A stretch of DNA of 64,000 bases from Streptomyces sp. TLI_105. GTDB taxonomy: Bacteria; Actinomycetota; Actinomycetes; Streptomycetales; Streptomycetaceae. Where the stretch lies: positions 1,240,001 through 1,304,000 of the forward strand of contig NZ_FNSM01000001.1 of NCBI RefSeq assembly GCF_900105415.1, in the 5' to 3' direction. The position numbers and the translations under genes are program-made. The notes under the pieces were generated by a model that saw only the letters and a list, made by a program, of their open reading frames with translations, was not told the DNA's origin and made no database searches. Positions 1-8,619 of this stretch are shown piece after piece; the stretch's first letter is position 1, and the number at the start of each line of letters is the position of its first letter.

Positions 1-957
1 TTGCATGGCCGGCTGGGCGTGCAGGTCGGCGGGGAGTTCGTAGCCGCCGACGGTGTCGGTGATGGTGGGGCAGGGGCGGAAGTTGTTGAACTGCCGCATC
101 GCCAGGTACTCCCACACCTCCGGCACGTGGTTCGTCTCGTCCCACGCGGCCTCGGCGAGATAGCCCATGTGCAGCCGGGCCATGTCGTGCCGGAACCGGT
201 CGGCCTGGGAGGGCGTCGCCAGTCGGACGAAGTACTCCATGGCGGAGCGGTAGGAGCGCCGGGGCGCGTCCGCGTGGAGGGACTCGGCCCACACCGGCTG
301 GTACTCCGCCGTCGAGTGCAGCGGGTCCAGGGCGGTGTGCGCGAGGAGGAGGCGTCCCCCCAGGCCGATGGGCGAGCCGCCGAGGTCCTCGCAGTAGCAG
401 TCGTCGACGGCGTTCTCGGCGACCATCAGCCGGGCGGCGACCATGAGGTGCTCGATGGTCGGGGCGTCCGGGTGGCAGGCCACCATGTAGCGCCCGACGT
501 GGAACCCGTCGAAGTCGCCCTCCCAGTCCTCGGGGTAGAGCTGGATCTCGTCGAGCGCCCAGGACTTGATGCGGAGGCTGACCTCCTCCACGCGCACCGG
601 GTCCGGCTCGGGCACCGGGTGCCAGTAGAGGCCCGGGATGATCAGGGCGTCCGCCGGCGCCGCGGCTGGGGGCGCCGGGGATGCCGCGTGAGGGAGCTCC
701 TCGCGCGGGACCAGGGACAGGCTCGCCGTGCCCAGGCCGGTGGGACCGCCCAGGACCCGCGCCACGTCGGGCCGGGCGGCGGCCGGTTCGGCCGAGGGCG
801 CCGTGGTGGGGACGTGGGTGGGGGCGGCCTGCGGGTGGGCGAGGCCGAGGGCCTCGGCCTCGGCACGGGCCGCGGCGGCGGCGAGGACGTGGGTCCCGAA
901 GTGGGCCGCGGCGCCGGGCAGGCTGGACTGCAGAGGGGAAAGCCCGGGATCGGGCAT
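1..957 (-). CDS. 2-methylisoborneol synthase, encapsulin cargo (partial, C-terminus off the left edge)
   Basis: This is a class I terpene cyclase. In the known pathway it turns 2-methylgeranyl diphosphate into the odorant 2-methylisoborneol. The visible 319 codons start at ATG 957 and run off the window. Residues 1-110 are low-complexity Ala/Pro sequence, which in this family carries the encapsulin-targeting signals. The catalytic domain follows. The Mg-binding motif DDCYCED lies at residues 185-191, the exact variant typical of this enzyme rather than of generic sesquiterpene cyclases. Family members have roughly 440 residues, so about a quarter is missing, including the NSE motif. The encapsulin shell gene lies 96 bp upstream on the same strand. 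The GPP 2-C-methyltransferase that usually completes the set would be outside the window. Confidence 0.93.
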   Translation of the reverse strand, partial: MPDPGLSPLQSSLPGAAAHFGTHVLAAAAARAEAEALGLAHPQAAPTHVPTTAPSAEPAAARPDVARVLGGPTGLGTASLSLVPREELPHAASPAPPAAAPADALIIPGLYWHPVPEPDPVRVEEVSLRIKSWALDEIQLYPEDWEGDFDGFHVGRYMVACHPDAPTIEHLMVAARLMVAENAVDDCYCEDLGGSPIGLGGRLLLAHTALDPLHSTAEYQPVWAESLHADAPRRSYRSAMEYFVRLATPSQADRFRHDMARLHMGYLAEAAWDETNHVPEVWEYLAMRQFNNFRPCPTITDTVGGYELPADLHAQPAMQ

Positions 958-1053
958 CCGTGACTCCTTGGGAAGAGGGGTGGGCCGTCCCGGATTCCGG
1001 GCACGCCGGCCCGGCCCGGAGGGTCCGGGTGGTGGTGGCCTGCGGGGAGGGGA

Positions 1054-2466
1054 CTAGTCGCGCCGGCGCGCGATCTGCACGTTCTCCAGGACGCCGAGCG
1101 CGTTCGGGACCAGGACGGCGGCGGAGTAGTACGTCGTGACGAGGTACGACATGATCGCCTGCTCGCTGATGCCCATGAACCGCACCGACAGGCCCGGCTC
1201 GTACTCCTCGGGCAGACCGGTCTGGCGCAGGCCGATGACGCCCTGGTTGTCCTCGCCGAGACGCATGGCGAGGATCGAGCTGGTGTTCTCCTTGCTGATG
1301 GGGATCTTGTTGCAGGGCAGGATCGGCACTCCGCGCCAGGCCGGGACCCGGTGTCCCTGGAGCTCGATGGTGTCCGGGTAGAGCCCGGCGCGGTTCCACT
1401 CGCGCCCGATCGCCGCGATCGTCCGCGGGTGGGCGAGGAAGAGCTTGGTGCTGCGGCGGCGGCAGAGCAGCTCGTCGAGGTCGTCCGGGGTGGGCGGGCC
1501 GGAGTGCGGCTGGATCCGCTGCTTGAAGTCGGCGTTGGGGAGCAGGCCGAACTCCGGGTTGTTGATGAGCTCGTGCTCCTGGCGCTCGCGGAGCGCCTCG
1601 ATGGTGAGCCTGAGCTGCTCCTCCGTCTGGTTCATCGGGCCGTTGTAGAGGTCGGCGACCCGGGTGTGGACCTTGAGGACGGTCTGGGCGACGGAGAGTT
1701 CGTACTCGCGCGGCTTGAGCTCGTAGTCGACGAAGGCGCCGGGGATCTCGGCCTCGCCCTTGTGGCCAGCCGACATCGCGATCTCGGCCTCGCCGTACTT
1801 GTTCTGCCGCTGGTCGGGCAGCGAGCTGAACTCGTGGATGTGGGCCTGGAGGCTCGGCGCCGAGGCGAGGATGTTCGCGAAGTCGGCGCGGGAGAGGGTG
1901 AGCAGGGTGCCGGAGGTCTCGGCGGTCGCGGTGTAGTCCCAGCCGGCGTCGCCGTCGAGCAGGGCGTTCTCACCGAACCGGTCGCCGTCGGCGAGCGTGG
2001 CGACGGCGACCTCGTCGCCGTACTTGCCGACGGAGGTCTGGTTGATGCGGCCGTGGGCGATGAGGTGGATCTGCTCGGCGGGCGCGCCGCGCTGGACGAG
2101 CACCTCGCCGGCGTTGAAGTCGCGCTGGACGCACCGGTCGGCGAGCGCGTTGAGCACGTCGACGTCCTCGAAGCCGCGCAGCAGGGCGAGTTCGCCGAGT
2201 TCGCGGGGGATGACGCGGACGCGGGAGCCGTCCTGGACGAATTCGATGCGTCCGTCGCCGACGGTGTAGCTCAGCCGGCGGTTCACCCGGTAGGCGCCGC
2301 CCTTGGTCTCCACCCAGGGGAGCATCCGCAGCAGCCAGCGGGAGCTGATCTCCTGCATCTGCGGGGCGGACTTGGTGGTGGTGGCGAGGTTGCGGGCGGC
2401 CGCGGTGCTCAGACTGGACTGCCGGGGCGGCGCCGGCTGTACGTCCGGGCGGTCGTCAACGGTCAT
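1054..2466 (-). CDS. Family 2B encapsulin shell protein with inserted cyclic-nucleotide-binding domain
   Basis: This 470-residue protein is the shell protomer of a family 2B encapsulin nanocompartment, an HK97-fold capsid. Residues about 1-90 form the N-terminal arm and first part of the fold. Residues about 95-210 are a cNMP-binding-like beta barrel ([19 protein letters not shown] through the FGENALL phosphate-cassette region). The rest is the conserved capsid fold, ending near the C-terminus with [20 protein letters not shown]. Older annotations call such proteins Crp/Fnr regulators, but there is no helix-turn-helix. The start has a good Shine-Dalgarno (AAGGAGA). The terpene cyclase cargo follows directly downstream, the gene order known from characterised systems. 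Whether the barrel binds a nucleotide cannot be told from sequence. Confidence 0.93.
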   Translation of the reverse strand: MTVDDRPDVQPAPPRQSSLSTAAARNLATTTKSAPQMQEISSRWLLRMLPWVETKGGAYRVNRRLSYTVGDGRIEFVQDGSRVRVIPRELGELALLRGFEDVDVLNALADRCVQRDFNAGEVLVQRGAPAEQIHLIAHGRINQTSVGKYGDEVAVATLADGDRFGENALLDGDAGWDYTATAETSGTLLTLSRADFANILASAPSLQAHIHEFSSLPDQRQNKYGEAEIAMSAGHKGEAEIPGAFVDYELKPREYELSVAQTVLKVHTRVADLYNGPMNQTEEQLRLTIEALRERQEHELINNPEFGLLPNADFKQRIQPHSGPPTPDDLDELLCRRRSTKLFLAHPRTIAAIGREWNRAGLYPDTIELQGHRVPAWRGVPILPCNKIPISKENTSSILAMRLGEDNQGVIGLRQTGLPEEYEPGLSVRFMGISEQAIMSYLVTTYYSAAVLVPNALGVLENVQIARRRD

Positions 2467-2839
2467 CGGGCGAGCTCTCCTTCGCGAGGGCGGTTTTCGG
2501 CGCGCGAAAGCGCCGAGAACCGGTGAAAGAAGATAAAGGGGGGCGAAGATCCGGGAATCCGTCCAGATCTCGGGGAACAGTAACGGCCGCCGAGCCCGCC
2601 TCGCTCAGAGAGTCCGAGAGCATTACCCCCTTGTGGTGATCTTGCTCGAAACGATGTTTATCCCGGCGATCAGCCGGGTTCCGGCCAACCGACGGAGAGT
2701 CGGCCAGCGGCGCGCAACGGTTCCGCCGGTTCGGTCACCCGTTGGGCCCCCCGGGGCGGGGGGCCTGCGGGCCCGGGCGCGCGCGACTGGTCCGTACGGG
2801 GGAAGCGTTCGCCTTCGCGTGCGTCGTGTTGACGGGGGG
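2467..2839. other. Intergenic region upstream of the encapsulin gene
   Basis: These 373 bp lie between the encapsulin start and the end of the GNAT gene, both read on the minus strand. No convincing ORF is present. The AT-richer stretch at about 2525-2660 probably holds the encapsulin promoter. Read on the minus strand it contains GGGTAA near 2622-2627, but no GNNT element sits 14-16 bp upstream, so a SigB-type promoter is not called. Confidence 0.4.
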
Positions 2840-3181
2840 TCAGCGCTTCAGCTGTCCGTCCAGCCACTGGAGGACCTCGGGCGTCACCGGGTCGGTGATG
2901 TCCGCGAACTCGTCGTGCTTCTTCAGGAACTTCGCCACGTAGGGGCAGACGGGGACGATGCGCTTCCCGGAGGCGCGGACGTCGGTGAGGGCCTGCTCGA
3001 CGAGGATCGAGGCCAGGCCCTGGCCCGCGTAGGCCTCGTCGACCTCGGTGTGGAAGAAGACCCGCCGGTCGTCGCGGTCGCGGTAGGCCGTCAGACCCGC
3101 GCGCTCGCCGTCGACGAGGATCTCGTACCGGTGCCGGGGGTCCACGCGCCGGACGACGGGGGTGGTGGCCTGCTCGGTCAT
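2840..3181 (-). CDS. GNAT-family N-acetyltransferase (YjdJ/Gtn-type)
   Basis: This is a small 113-residue single-domain acetyltransferase of the Gcn5-related superfamily. The acetyl-CoA-binding segment is YAGQGLASILVEQAL at about residues 50-65, preceded by the strand RRVFFHTEVDEA. It is followed by KRIVPVCPYVAKFLKKHDEF, the signature end of the short YjdJ-like subfamily, in which Cys and Tyr near CPYV line the active site. The substrate is unknown. It ends 45 bp before the pirin gene start region and shares its strand, so it may be co-transcribed with pirin. Confidence 0.88.
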   Translation of the reverse strand: MTEQATTPVVRRVDPRHRYEILVDGERAGLTAYRDRDDRRVFFHTEVDEAYAGQGLASILVEQALTDVRASGKRIVPVCPYVAKFLKKHDEFADITDPVTPEVLQWLDGQLKR

Positions 3182-3226
3182 GGGAGTGCCTTTCGTGGGT
3201 GGATCGGTGAGGGGAGAAGTCGCGGG

Positions 3227-4150
3227 TCAGCGGCGCCCGGGGTTCTTGCGCGGGGCGATCCGGGCGTTGGGCAGGGCGGGGGCGGGGAGGCGGTCGCCGG
3301 GGTAGCCGTCGACCTCGCCGAAGCGGTCGGAGGCCTTCTCCCACTCCTCGCGGGCCTCGACGATGTCCTCGTGGCTGCGGCCGATGAAGTTCCACCACAT
3401 CACGATCTCCTCCTCGAACGGCGTTCCGCCGAGGAGGACCGCGCGGGCGGGGGTGTCCGACTCGTTCGTCAGGATGAGCGTTCCGGCCCCGGTGGGGGCG
3501 TATCCCAGTTCGGCCGGGCGCAGAAGCGTTCCGGCAAGGCGGACCTCCCCGGTGTCGACGAGCAGGCCGTGCTCGAAGCCGGGATCGACGGGGAGGGTGA
3601 CGGTCGCGCCCGGGTCGACGAGGAGTTCGGCGCCGAGCAGCGGGGTGAAGGTCCGCACCGGGGAGGTCGAGCCGGCGAGCGTCCCGAGGAACACCCTGAT
3701 GTCCGCGCCGTCGACGCGGACCGTCCCGGGGGCGTGGTGCTGGAAGTCCCGGGCGGTGTTCCGGTGTTCCTCGGGGAGAGCCACCCACAGCTGGACGCCG
3801 TGCAGGACGGTGGTGCGGGGGGTGGAGACCTCGGTGTGGCTGATGCCGTGCCCGCCGGTCATGAGGTTCAGCTCGCCGGGCCGTACGTACGCGTGGCTGC
3901 CGAGGCTGTCGCGGTGCTCGATCTCGCCGCTGAACAGCCAGCTCACGGTCTGCAGTCCGATGTGCGGGTGCGGGGCGACGTCCATGCCGCCGGACTCGGC
4001 GACGTCGTCGGGGCCGTAGTGGTCGGCGAAGCACCAGGCGCCGATCAGCGTCCGCGCGCGCTGCGGGAGCGTGCGCCGCACGGTCATCGCCCGGGGTCCG
4101 CCCAGCGGGACGTCCCGTGCGGTCAGGACCTCGATCTCCGCGATACTCAT
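3227..4150 (-). CDS. Pirin family protein
   Basis: This 307-residue bicupin is a pirin-like metal-binding protein, some members of which act as quercetin dioxygenases. The N-terminal cupin keeps the iron-ligand pattern: HPHIGLQTVSWLFSGEIEHR (two His) and GHGISHTE (His and Glu) between about residues 55 and 115. The C-terminal cupin covers about 170-280. The upstream ATG at 4186 would add 12 residues. The ATG at 4150 is preferred because it has GGAGGGG six bases before it and begins with the usual MSIAEIEV. It is divergent from the AhpD-like gene at 4266, about 115 bp away. Confidence 0.92.
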   Translation of the reverse strand: MSIAEIEVLTARDVPLGGPRAMTVRRTLPQRARTLIGAWCFADHYGPDDVAESGGMDVAPHPHIGLQTVSWLFSGEIEHRDSLGSHAYVRPGELNLMTGGHGISHTEVSTPRTTVLHGVQLWVALPEEHRNTARDFQHHAPGTVRVDGADIRVFLGTLAGSTSPVRTFTPLLGAELLVDPGATVTLPVDPGFEHGLLVDTGEVRLAGTLLRPAELGYAPTGAGTLILTNESDTPARAVLLGGTPFEEEIVMWWNFIGRSHEDIVEAREEWEKASDRFGEVDGYPGDRLPAPALPNARIAPRKNPGRR

Positions 4151-4265
4151 GCCGACCCCTCCGAAGAATAGTTCCATTTTCAACAATCATGGACGATGAT
4201 AGCCCCTGCGACGGTGACACGCACTGTTCGAGGAAGCGGCCGGCACGGCCCGGAAGGAGCGCACG

Positions 4266-4757
4266 GTGAGCGACACGGCAGGAGCCCCGGCGGACAGGCG
4301 GATCTACGTCGACAAGCAGAGTCCCAAGGCCTACCACGCGCTGGTCCAGACGGCGGACGCCGTGCGCGCGACGGCCGCCGAGGCGGGGCTCGACCGCATC
4401 CTGGTGGAGCTGGTCAACCTCCGCGTGTCCCAGCTCAACGGCTGCGCGTACTGCCTCGACGTGCACACCAGGGCCGCCCTGCGCGCGGGCGAGACCACCC
4501 GCCGTCTGGGCGTGCTCGCCGCCTGGCGCGACACCGAGCTCTTCACGGACCGGGAGCGCGCCGCCCTGGACCTCGCGGAGGCCACCACCGCCCCCGCCGA
4601 CTCCCCCGCCCAGGAGCGCGCCTACGACGGCGCCCGCCGGTCGCTGAGCGACGAGGAGATCTCGGCGGTGATCTGGGTCGCGATCACGATCAACGCCTTC
4701 AACCGGGTCTCGATCCTGAGCAAGCACCCCGTACGGGAGACCCCCGCCAAGCTCTGA
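4266..4757 (+). CDS. Carboxymuconolactone decarboxylase / AhpD-like peroxidase-fold protein
   Basis: This 163-residue protein has the all-helical AhpD fold. The redox motif CAYCLDVH (CxxC followed by a His three residues later) is at about residues 59-66, preceded by LVELVNLRVSQLNG. This is the proton-relay and disulfide arrangement of alkylhydroperoxidase AhpD, so a peroxidase or reductase role is likely, but the partner is unknown. Translation starts at GTG 4266, with GGAAGGAG just upstream. A strong hairpin ends the transcript at 4776-4808. Confidence 0.9.
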   Translation: MSDTAGAPADRRIYVDKQSPKAYHALVQTADAVRATAAEAGLDRILVELVNLRVSQLNGCAYCLDVHTRAALRAGETTRRLGVLAAWRDTELFTDRERAALDLAEATTAPADSPAQERAYDGARRSLSDEEISAVIWVAITINAFNRVSILSKHPVRETPAKL

Positions 4758-4775
4758 TCCGGGGGCGAGGACGAC

Positions 4776-4808
4776 GAAGGTCCGGTGCCGTCGGGGCACC
4801 GGACCTTC
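4776..4808. terminator. Bidirectional intrinsic terminator
   Basis: A perfect 14-bp inverted repeat (4776-4789 and 4795-4808, arm GAAGGTCCGGTGCC) with a 5-nt loop lies between the convergent AhpD-like gene and the secreted-peptide gene. It can serve both strands. Confidence 0.85.
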
Positions 4809-4836
4809 GGAGGGTTCTTTCGGTCGTGTCGGTCGG

Positions 4837-5139
4837 TCAGGCGGAGACGGGCAGCAGCCCGGCCACCGGCGCCGCCTGGTCGGTGAGCTGGTGCAGCTGC
4901 CCCAGCTCGTTCAGCCGGTCGAGGCCGTTCAGCTGGCCGGCGATGCCCGGGAACCGCCCGCGGGACTCCTCGGGGATGCCGGTCGTGGCGAGCGCGTCGA
5001 GCTCGCTGATCGGGTTGATCTTGGGGCCCAGCGGTCCGGTGGCGTCGGCGGCGGTCGCGGCGGACGCCGCGAAGGCGCCGAGGCACGAGAAGGCGGCGGC
5101 GACGGCGAGGAGCGAGGAGATGCGTCGTGTTGAGGTCAC
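4837..5139 (-). CDS. Small secreted hypothetical protein
   Basis: The start is probably GTG 5139, giving 100 residues that begin with STRRISSLLAVAAAFSC. That is a classical signal peptide: two Arg, then a hydrophobic run, then an Ala-rich cleavage zone near SAATAAD. The mature part of about 70 residues is Leu/Asn-rich with no cysteines (NPISELDALATTGIPEE, GQLNGLDRLNELGQLHQLTD) and looks amphipathic. It resembles the short secreted, function-unknown peptides common in Streptomyces. It sits alone between a terminator and the deacetylase gene. An in-frame upstream ATG at 5172 would spoil the signal peptide. Confidence 0.7.
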   Translation of the reverse strand: MTSTRRISSLLAVAAAFSCLGAFAASAATAADATGPLGPKINPISELDALATTGIPEESRGRFPGIAGQLNGLDRLNELGQLHQLTDQAAPVAGLLPVSA

Positions 5140-5231
5140 ACCCTCACAACGGGCCGGCCCGCCACGGGTCACGGCCCGCCCCCGCTCTCGCCGTTCTCAC
5201 CGTCCGAACGGGGGTCCCTCCGCGCCGGGAC

Positions 5232-6026
5232 TCAAGGGGTCGTGCGGACGGGGAAGCTGAAGGTGTGTCCGTTCTCCTTGAGCCACGGCAGCACCTGCCG
5301 CAGGGCCGCGACGGTCTGACCGCGGTCGCCGCCGCCGTCGTGGAAGAGGATCGTCGGCCCGTTCGACAGCTCGTTCTTGACGGTGTTGACGATCGAGGCC
5401 GTGCCCGGCTGCTCGAAGTCCTTCGTGTCCACGTTCCAGCCGAGCGGCCGCATCCCCGCGGCGGCGGCGAGCCGCCTGCTGTCCGGGGTGAACGCCCCGC
5501 CCGGAGCCCGGTAGTACTCGACCTTCGCTCCCCCGGCCGCGTCCTCGATCATCTTCTTCGCGTCGAAGATCTGCTGCTTCTGGTACGCGACGGACTTCTT
5601 GTCCATCGTCGTGTCGTGGGACACGGTGTGGTCGCAGAGCCGGTGGCCCTCCGCCACCACCCTCTTGACGATGTCGGGGTGCGCCTCGGCCATCGGGCCG
5701 ACCATGCAGAACACGGCCTTGACGCCGTTCTCCTTGAGGATGTCCAGCATCTGCGGCGTCCAGCGCGGGTCGGGTCCGTCGTCGATGGTGATGTTCACCG
5801 CCGAGCCCCCCGCCTCGGCCGCGTGCGCGATGCTCTCGGGCACCTTCTGCGGCCGCACCTGGGCCGGCTGCCCGGGCTTCCCGGCGGGCCCCTGCGAGGC
5901 CGGGGCACCCCCCATCTTCGCGGCGGCCTCGTTGTCCATCAGCGCCGCGGCGCCCCACACCGCCAGGCTCAGCCCCACCGCCGAAGCCACCACGGCTATG
6001 TGCGCGGTGTACTTGCCCTGCCCCAT
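5232..6026 (-). CDS. Secreted polysaccharide deacetylase (NodB domain)
   Basis: This 264-residue protein has an N-terminal membrane or signal segment (HIAVVASAVGLSLAVWGAAAL), a Gly/Pro/Gln linker and a NodB deacetylase domain from about residue 75. The catalytic motifs are intact: TIDDGPD (catalytic Asp and metal Asp), HTVSHDT (metal His pair), RAPGG and a late FHDGG. Such enzymes remove N- or O-acetyl groups from cell-wall glycans or chitin-like polymers outside the membrane. The start is ATG 6026 (MGQGKYTAH). A longer frame to 6098 lacks support. The gene appears monocistronic. Confidence 0.9.
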   Translation of the reverse strand: MGQGKYTAHIAVVASAVGLSLAVWGAAALMDNEAAAKMGGAPASQGPAGKPGQPAQVRPQKVPESIAHAAEAGGSAVNITIDDGPDPRWTPQMLDILKENGVKAVFCMVGPMAEAHPDIVKRVVAEGHRLCDHTVSHDTTMDKKSVAYQKQQIFDAKKMIEDAAGGAKVEYYRAPGGAFTPDSRRLAAAAGMRPLGWNVDTKDFEQPGTASIVNTVKNELSNGPTILFHDGGGDRGQTVAALRQVLPWLKENGHTFSFPVRTTP

Positions 6027-6161
6027 GGATTCCCCCACTCCCCGTGTTCCGATCATCTCCCTGGTGAGAGGACGGTACGAGGAGCCGTAAGGTTTCACCG
6101 AATCCAGACCAACTGGCGGAACGCGCGGACGGCCGGACCGCGCGGGGGCACTGACCTCCGC

Positions 6162-6923
6162 TCAGCTCGCGGCGAGCGGAAGGTGGTAGAGCGCGAACGC
6201 CCGGCCGATGACGGGCTGGGCCACGTTGCGCACGCGTACCCCGCCGGCCGTCATGCCGTGTTCGGTGCCGAGATGGGCGTGGCCGTGCACCGCGAGGTCG
6301 GCCCCGGCCTCGTCGATGGCCTCGGCGAGGAGGTAGCTGCCCAGGAAGGGATAGATCTCGATCGGCTCGCCGGCGAGCGTGTCGGGGACGGGCGCGAAGT
6401 GGGTGAGGGCGATCCTGGCCGCGCAGCCGTCGGCCGACATGTCGGCCAGCGCCCGGTACAGGCCCTCGGCGCTTCGACGGGCGCTGCGGACGAAGTCCTT
6501 CATCTCCCGCTCGCCGAACTCCCCGGCGCTGCGGCCCGCGAAGCCCCCGCAGAAGCCCTTCGCCCCGGCGACGCCCACCTTGCGGCCCGCCACGGGCAGG
6601 ACCACCCGGTCCCCCTCCAGGACCGTGACCCCGGCCTCGGTGAGGACGCGGGTGACGTCGGCCTCCCGCTCCGAGTGATAGTCGTGGTTGCCGAGCACCG
6701 CGACCACGGGGACGCCGAGGTCGCGCACCTCCTCCGCGACCACCTCCGCCTCCGGGACGGTGCCGTGCCGGGTGAGGTCGCCGGCGAGGAGGAGCACGTC
6801 CGCGCAGATCGGCAGGGTCTCGAAGGAGGGGCGCAGCAGTCCCTGGCAGTCCGGGCTCAGGTGGATGTCGCCCACGGCGGCCACCCGGACGACGGCTCCG
6901 TTCCGCTCGCCGCCGGGGGTCAC
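6162..6923 (-). CDS. Metallophosphoesterase
   Basis: This 253-residue calcineurin-like phosphoesterase shows the full dimetal signature: AAVGDIHL (D, H), LLAGDLT (GD), LGNHDYH (GNHD), LTHFAP (H) and VHGHAH (GHxH). Substrates for this class range from phosphodiesters to nucleotides and cannot be assigned here. The GTG start at 6923 overlaps the stop of the BON gene (GTGA overlap), so the two are translationally coupled. A longer frame reaching 7214 is only antisense-style overlap with the BON gene and is rejected. Confidence 0.88.
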   Translation of the reverse strand: MTPGGERNGAVVRVAAVGDIHLSPDCQGLLRPSFETLPICADVLLLAGDLTRHGTVPEAEVVAEEVRDLGVPVVAVLGNHDYHSEREADVTRVLTEAGVTVLEGDRVVLPVAGRKVGVAGAKGFCGGFAGRSAGEFGEREMKDFVRSARRSAEGLYRALADMSADGCAARIALTHFAPVPDTLAGEPIEIYPFLGSYLLAEAIDEAGADLAVHGHAHLGTEHGMTAGGVRVRNVAQPVIGRAFALYHLPLAAS

Positions 6924-7171
6924 GACAGTTCCTCGGGACGGTCGGGAGGGTCGGCGCAGGCGACCAGGAGGTCCGCGTGGACGGGGATGCCGGCCAGCTC
7001 GGTGCCGGCGAGGCGGAGGATCTCGTCGCGGCGGTCGGCCGTGGGGAGGGTGCCGGTCAGGAGGATGCTCGCGCCGCGCACCTCGACGCGGACGCCGAGT
7101 TCGGCCACGTCCTCGCGCGCGAGGCGCTCCCTGAACCGGGCGATCCGGTACTCGCTCTCGCCGGCGTTCAT
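6920..7171 (-). CDS. BON-domain protein
   Basis: This 83-residue protein starts at ATG 7171. The stretch FRERLAREDVAELGVRVEVRGASILLTGTLPTADRRDEIL follows the BON (OsmY/nodulation) pattern of an amphipathic helix followed by a beta hairpin with a conserved Gly (TGTL). A second strand, IPVHADLLVA, ends the domain. There is no signal peptide, unlike OsmY, so it is probably cytoplasmic. BON domains are associated with membrane or phospholipid contact and osmotic stress. It is coupled by a 4-bp overlap to the phosphoesterase. Confidence 0.8.
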   Translation of the reverse strand: MNAGESEYRIARFRERLAREDVAELGVRVEVRGASILLTGTLPTADRRDEILRLAGTELAGIPVHADLLVACADPPDRPEELS

Positions 7172-7233
7172 CGCTGTCCTCCGTCCCGTCTGCGAGGTGC
7201 GGTGCCCGGAGCACGGCCGCGCAAACCTTCCGG

Positions 7234-8478
7234 TCAGACCGGCCGGGGAGCGATCCGGAAGCCGCTGCGCGGCGCGGTGGGGATCCGCCGCAGGGGGATC
7301 CGCAGGTCCTGCGGGGGCACCGTCCACTCCTGCCGGGCCAGGGCGCCCGACAGGGCCGCGAGGACGGCGACGGTGATGTCCTCGCCGGGGCAGCGATGGC
7401 CGGTACGGGCGTCGCCGCCGCCCTGCGGGATCAGGGCGTCCGGGTCCGGGGGCCGGGAGAGGAAGCGCTCGGGGGCGAAGCGGTACGGGTCCGGCCAGAG
7501 GGCCGGGTCGTGGTTCTGGCCGTACACGTCGAGCAGCACCAGGGCGCCCTCGGGGATCCGCTCGCCCCGCCACTCCAGGTCGCGGGCGCCGAGGCCGCCG
7601 ACGAACGGCACGAAGGGGTAGAAGCGGCGGACCTCGTGGGCGAAGGCCGTCGCGTAGGCGCCGGAGCCGTCCTCGCGCAGGCGTTCCCGGGTCCCGGGCC
7701 ACCGGTGCAGCGCGTGTCCGGCGAACGCCACGAACCAGGCGATGGCGATCGCCGGGCGGGCGATGTTCAGGAGCTCCACGGCGGCGGTGTGGAGGTCGAG
7801 CGGAGCCCCGCCGGTCCCGCGGTGCCGCACGACCGCGCCGAACGGGGTGTCCTCGGCGGACACCGCCGTCGCCCGCGCCTTCCCGACCGCGTCCGCGAGG
7901 ACCTCCTCCTGGCGGGAGCGGGCGCGGCGGGCCCGCAGATGGCGCGGGCCGGGGGTGGCGAAGCCGTCGACCATGGCGACGCAGTCCCGCGCCAGGCCGC
8001 GGATCCGGGTGTCGTCGTACGGCAGCCCGGCCCAGTCGCGGACGGCCCGCGCGAGCACCAGCGCCGCCTCGTCGAAGAGCACGACCTCGCGTCGGGCGGG
8101 GGCGGCGAACGCCGCCCGCCAGGCGGCCTCGGCGTGCTCGACGAGGGAGGCGACGGCCGCCGGATCGGTCAGCCGGGCGACGAAGAGCGCCTTGCGGGCG
8201 CGGTGGTCGGCACCGTCCAGGGTGTGGACGGCGCCCCGGCCGAAGAGCGTGTCGAGCACCGGCCCCGGCAGGGCTCCGGCGCGGCGCACGTGGTCCTCGT
8301 CGTAGAAGAAGCGCACCGCCCCGGGGCCGTGCAGGGCGACGGCGGTCCGGCCGAGCAGCCGGGTCCTGAGGACCTCCCCGTTCCCCGCCCGGCGGCGCGC
8401 GTCGGGCAGCCAGGCGTACCCCTGGAGCAGCAGGGCGGCGGTGCGGTCCGCCGTCAGGTCCTCGATCAGTCGGATCAT
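7234..8478 (-). CDS. cypC: CYP152-type P450 fatty-acid peroxygenase
   Basis: This 414-residue cytochrome P450 is of the peroxygenase class, which uses H2O2 instead of a redox partner to hydroxylate or decarboxylate fatty acids. Two features set it apart from monooxygenases. The I helix has ARPAIAIAWF, with Arg241-Pro242 in place of the usual acid-Thr pair; this Arg binds the fatty-acid carboxylate in Bacillus P450BSbeta. The heme loop is QGGGDARTGHRCPGE with Cys363. The NHDPALWPDPYRFAPERF and EVRRFYPF motifs are intact. The start is ATG 8478, with no clear Shine-Dalgarno. A SigB-like -10 box ends only 10 nt upstream, so the mRNA may be nearly leaderless. Confidence 0.93.
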   Translation of the reverse strand: MIRLIEDLTADRTAALLLQGYAWLPDARRRAGNGEVLRTRLLGRTAVALHGPGAVRFFYDEDHVRRAGALPGPVLDTLFGRGAVHTLDGADHRARKALFVARLTDPAAVASLVEHAEAAWRAAFAAPARREVVLFDEAALVLARAVRDWAGLPYDDTRIRGLARDCVAMVDGFATPGPRHLRARRARSRQEEVLADAVGKARATAVSAEDTPFGAVVRHRGTGGAPLDLHTAAVELLNIARPAIAIAWFVAFAGHALHRWPGTRERLREDGSGAYATAFAHEVRRFYPFVPFVGGLGARDLEWRGERIPEGALVLLDVYGQNHDPALWPDPYRFAPERFLSRPPDPDALIPQGGGDARTGHRCPGEDITVAVLAALSGALARQEWTVPPQDLRIPLRRIPTAPRSGFRIAPRPV

Positions 8479-8488
8479 GCCCCGTCCG

Positions 8489-8514
8489 GTACCCCCGCCG
8501 GGGCGGGGGCACGC
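8489..8514 (-). promoter_or_regulatory. SigB-like promoter of the P450 gene
   Basis: On the minus strand GCGT (8514-8511), a 16-bp spacer and GGGTAC (8494-8489) match the GNNT-N14-16-GGGTA(C/T) consensus of SigB-type sigma factors. The -10 box ends 10 nt before ATG 8478. Confidence 0.6.
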
Positions 8515-8619
8515 GCGCGTACGGCCGAGTGGCGGCACGCGCGTGCGCACGCGGACCTCGGGGTCGGTGAACTCCTCGTTCCGGGCAGGCCACCCGCACG
8601 CGCGCGTACGCGAGGAGAC

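Noticed and set aside
1..963. Long plus-strand frame of 320 codons
   Set aside because: It is the antisense shadow of the 2-methylisoborneol synthase gene; the minus strand gives recognisable motifs (DDCYCED) and the plus strand gives only Gly/Arg/Val-rich text.
2600..2660. SigB-type promoter before the encapsulin gene
   Set aside because: GGGTAA is present on the minus strand, but no GNNT lies 14-16 bp upstream of it.
6162..7214. 350-residue version of the metallophosphoesterase
   Set aside because: The extra N-terminal 97 residues overlap the BON gene in another frame and are Arg/Pro-rich with no homology; the GTGA overlap gives a natural start at 6923.
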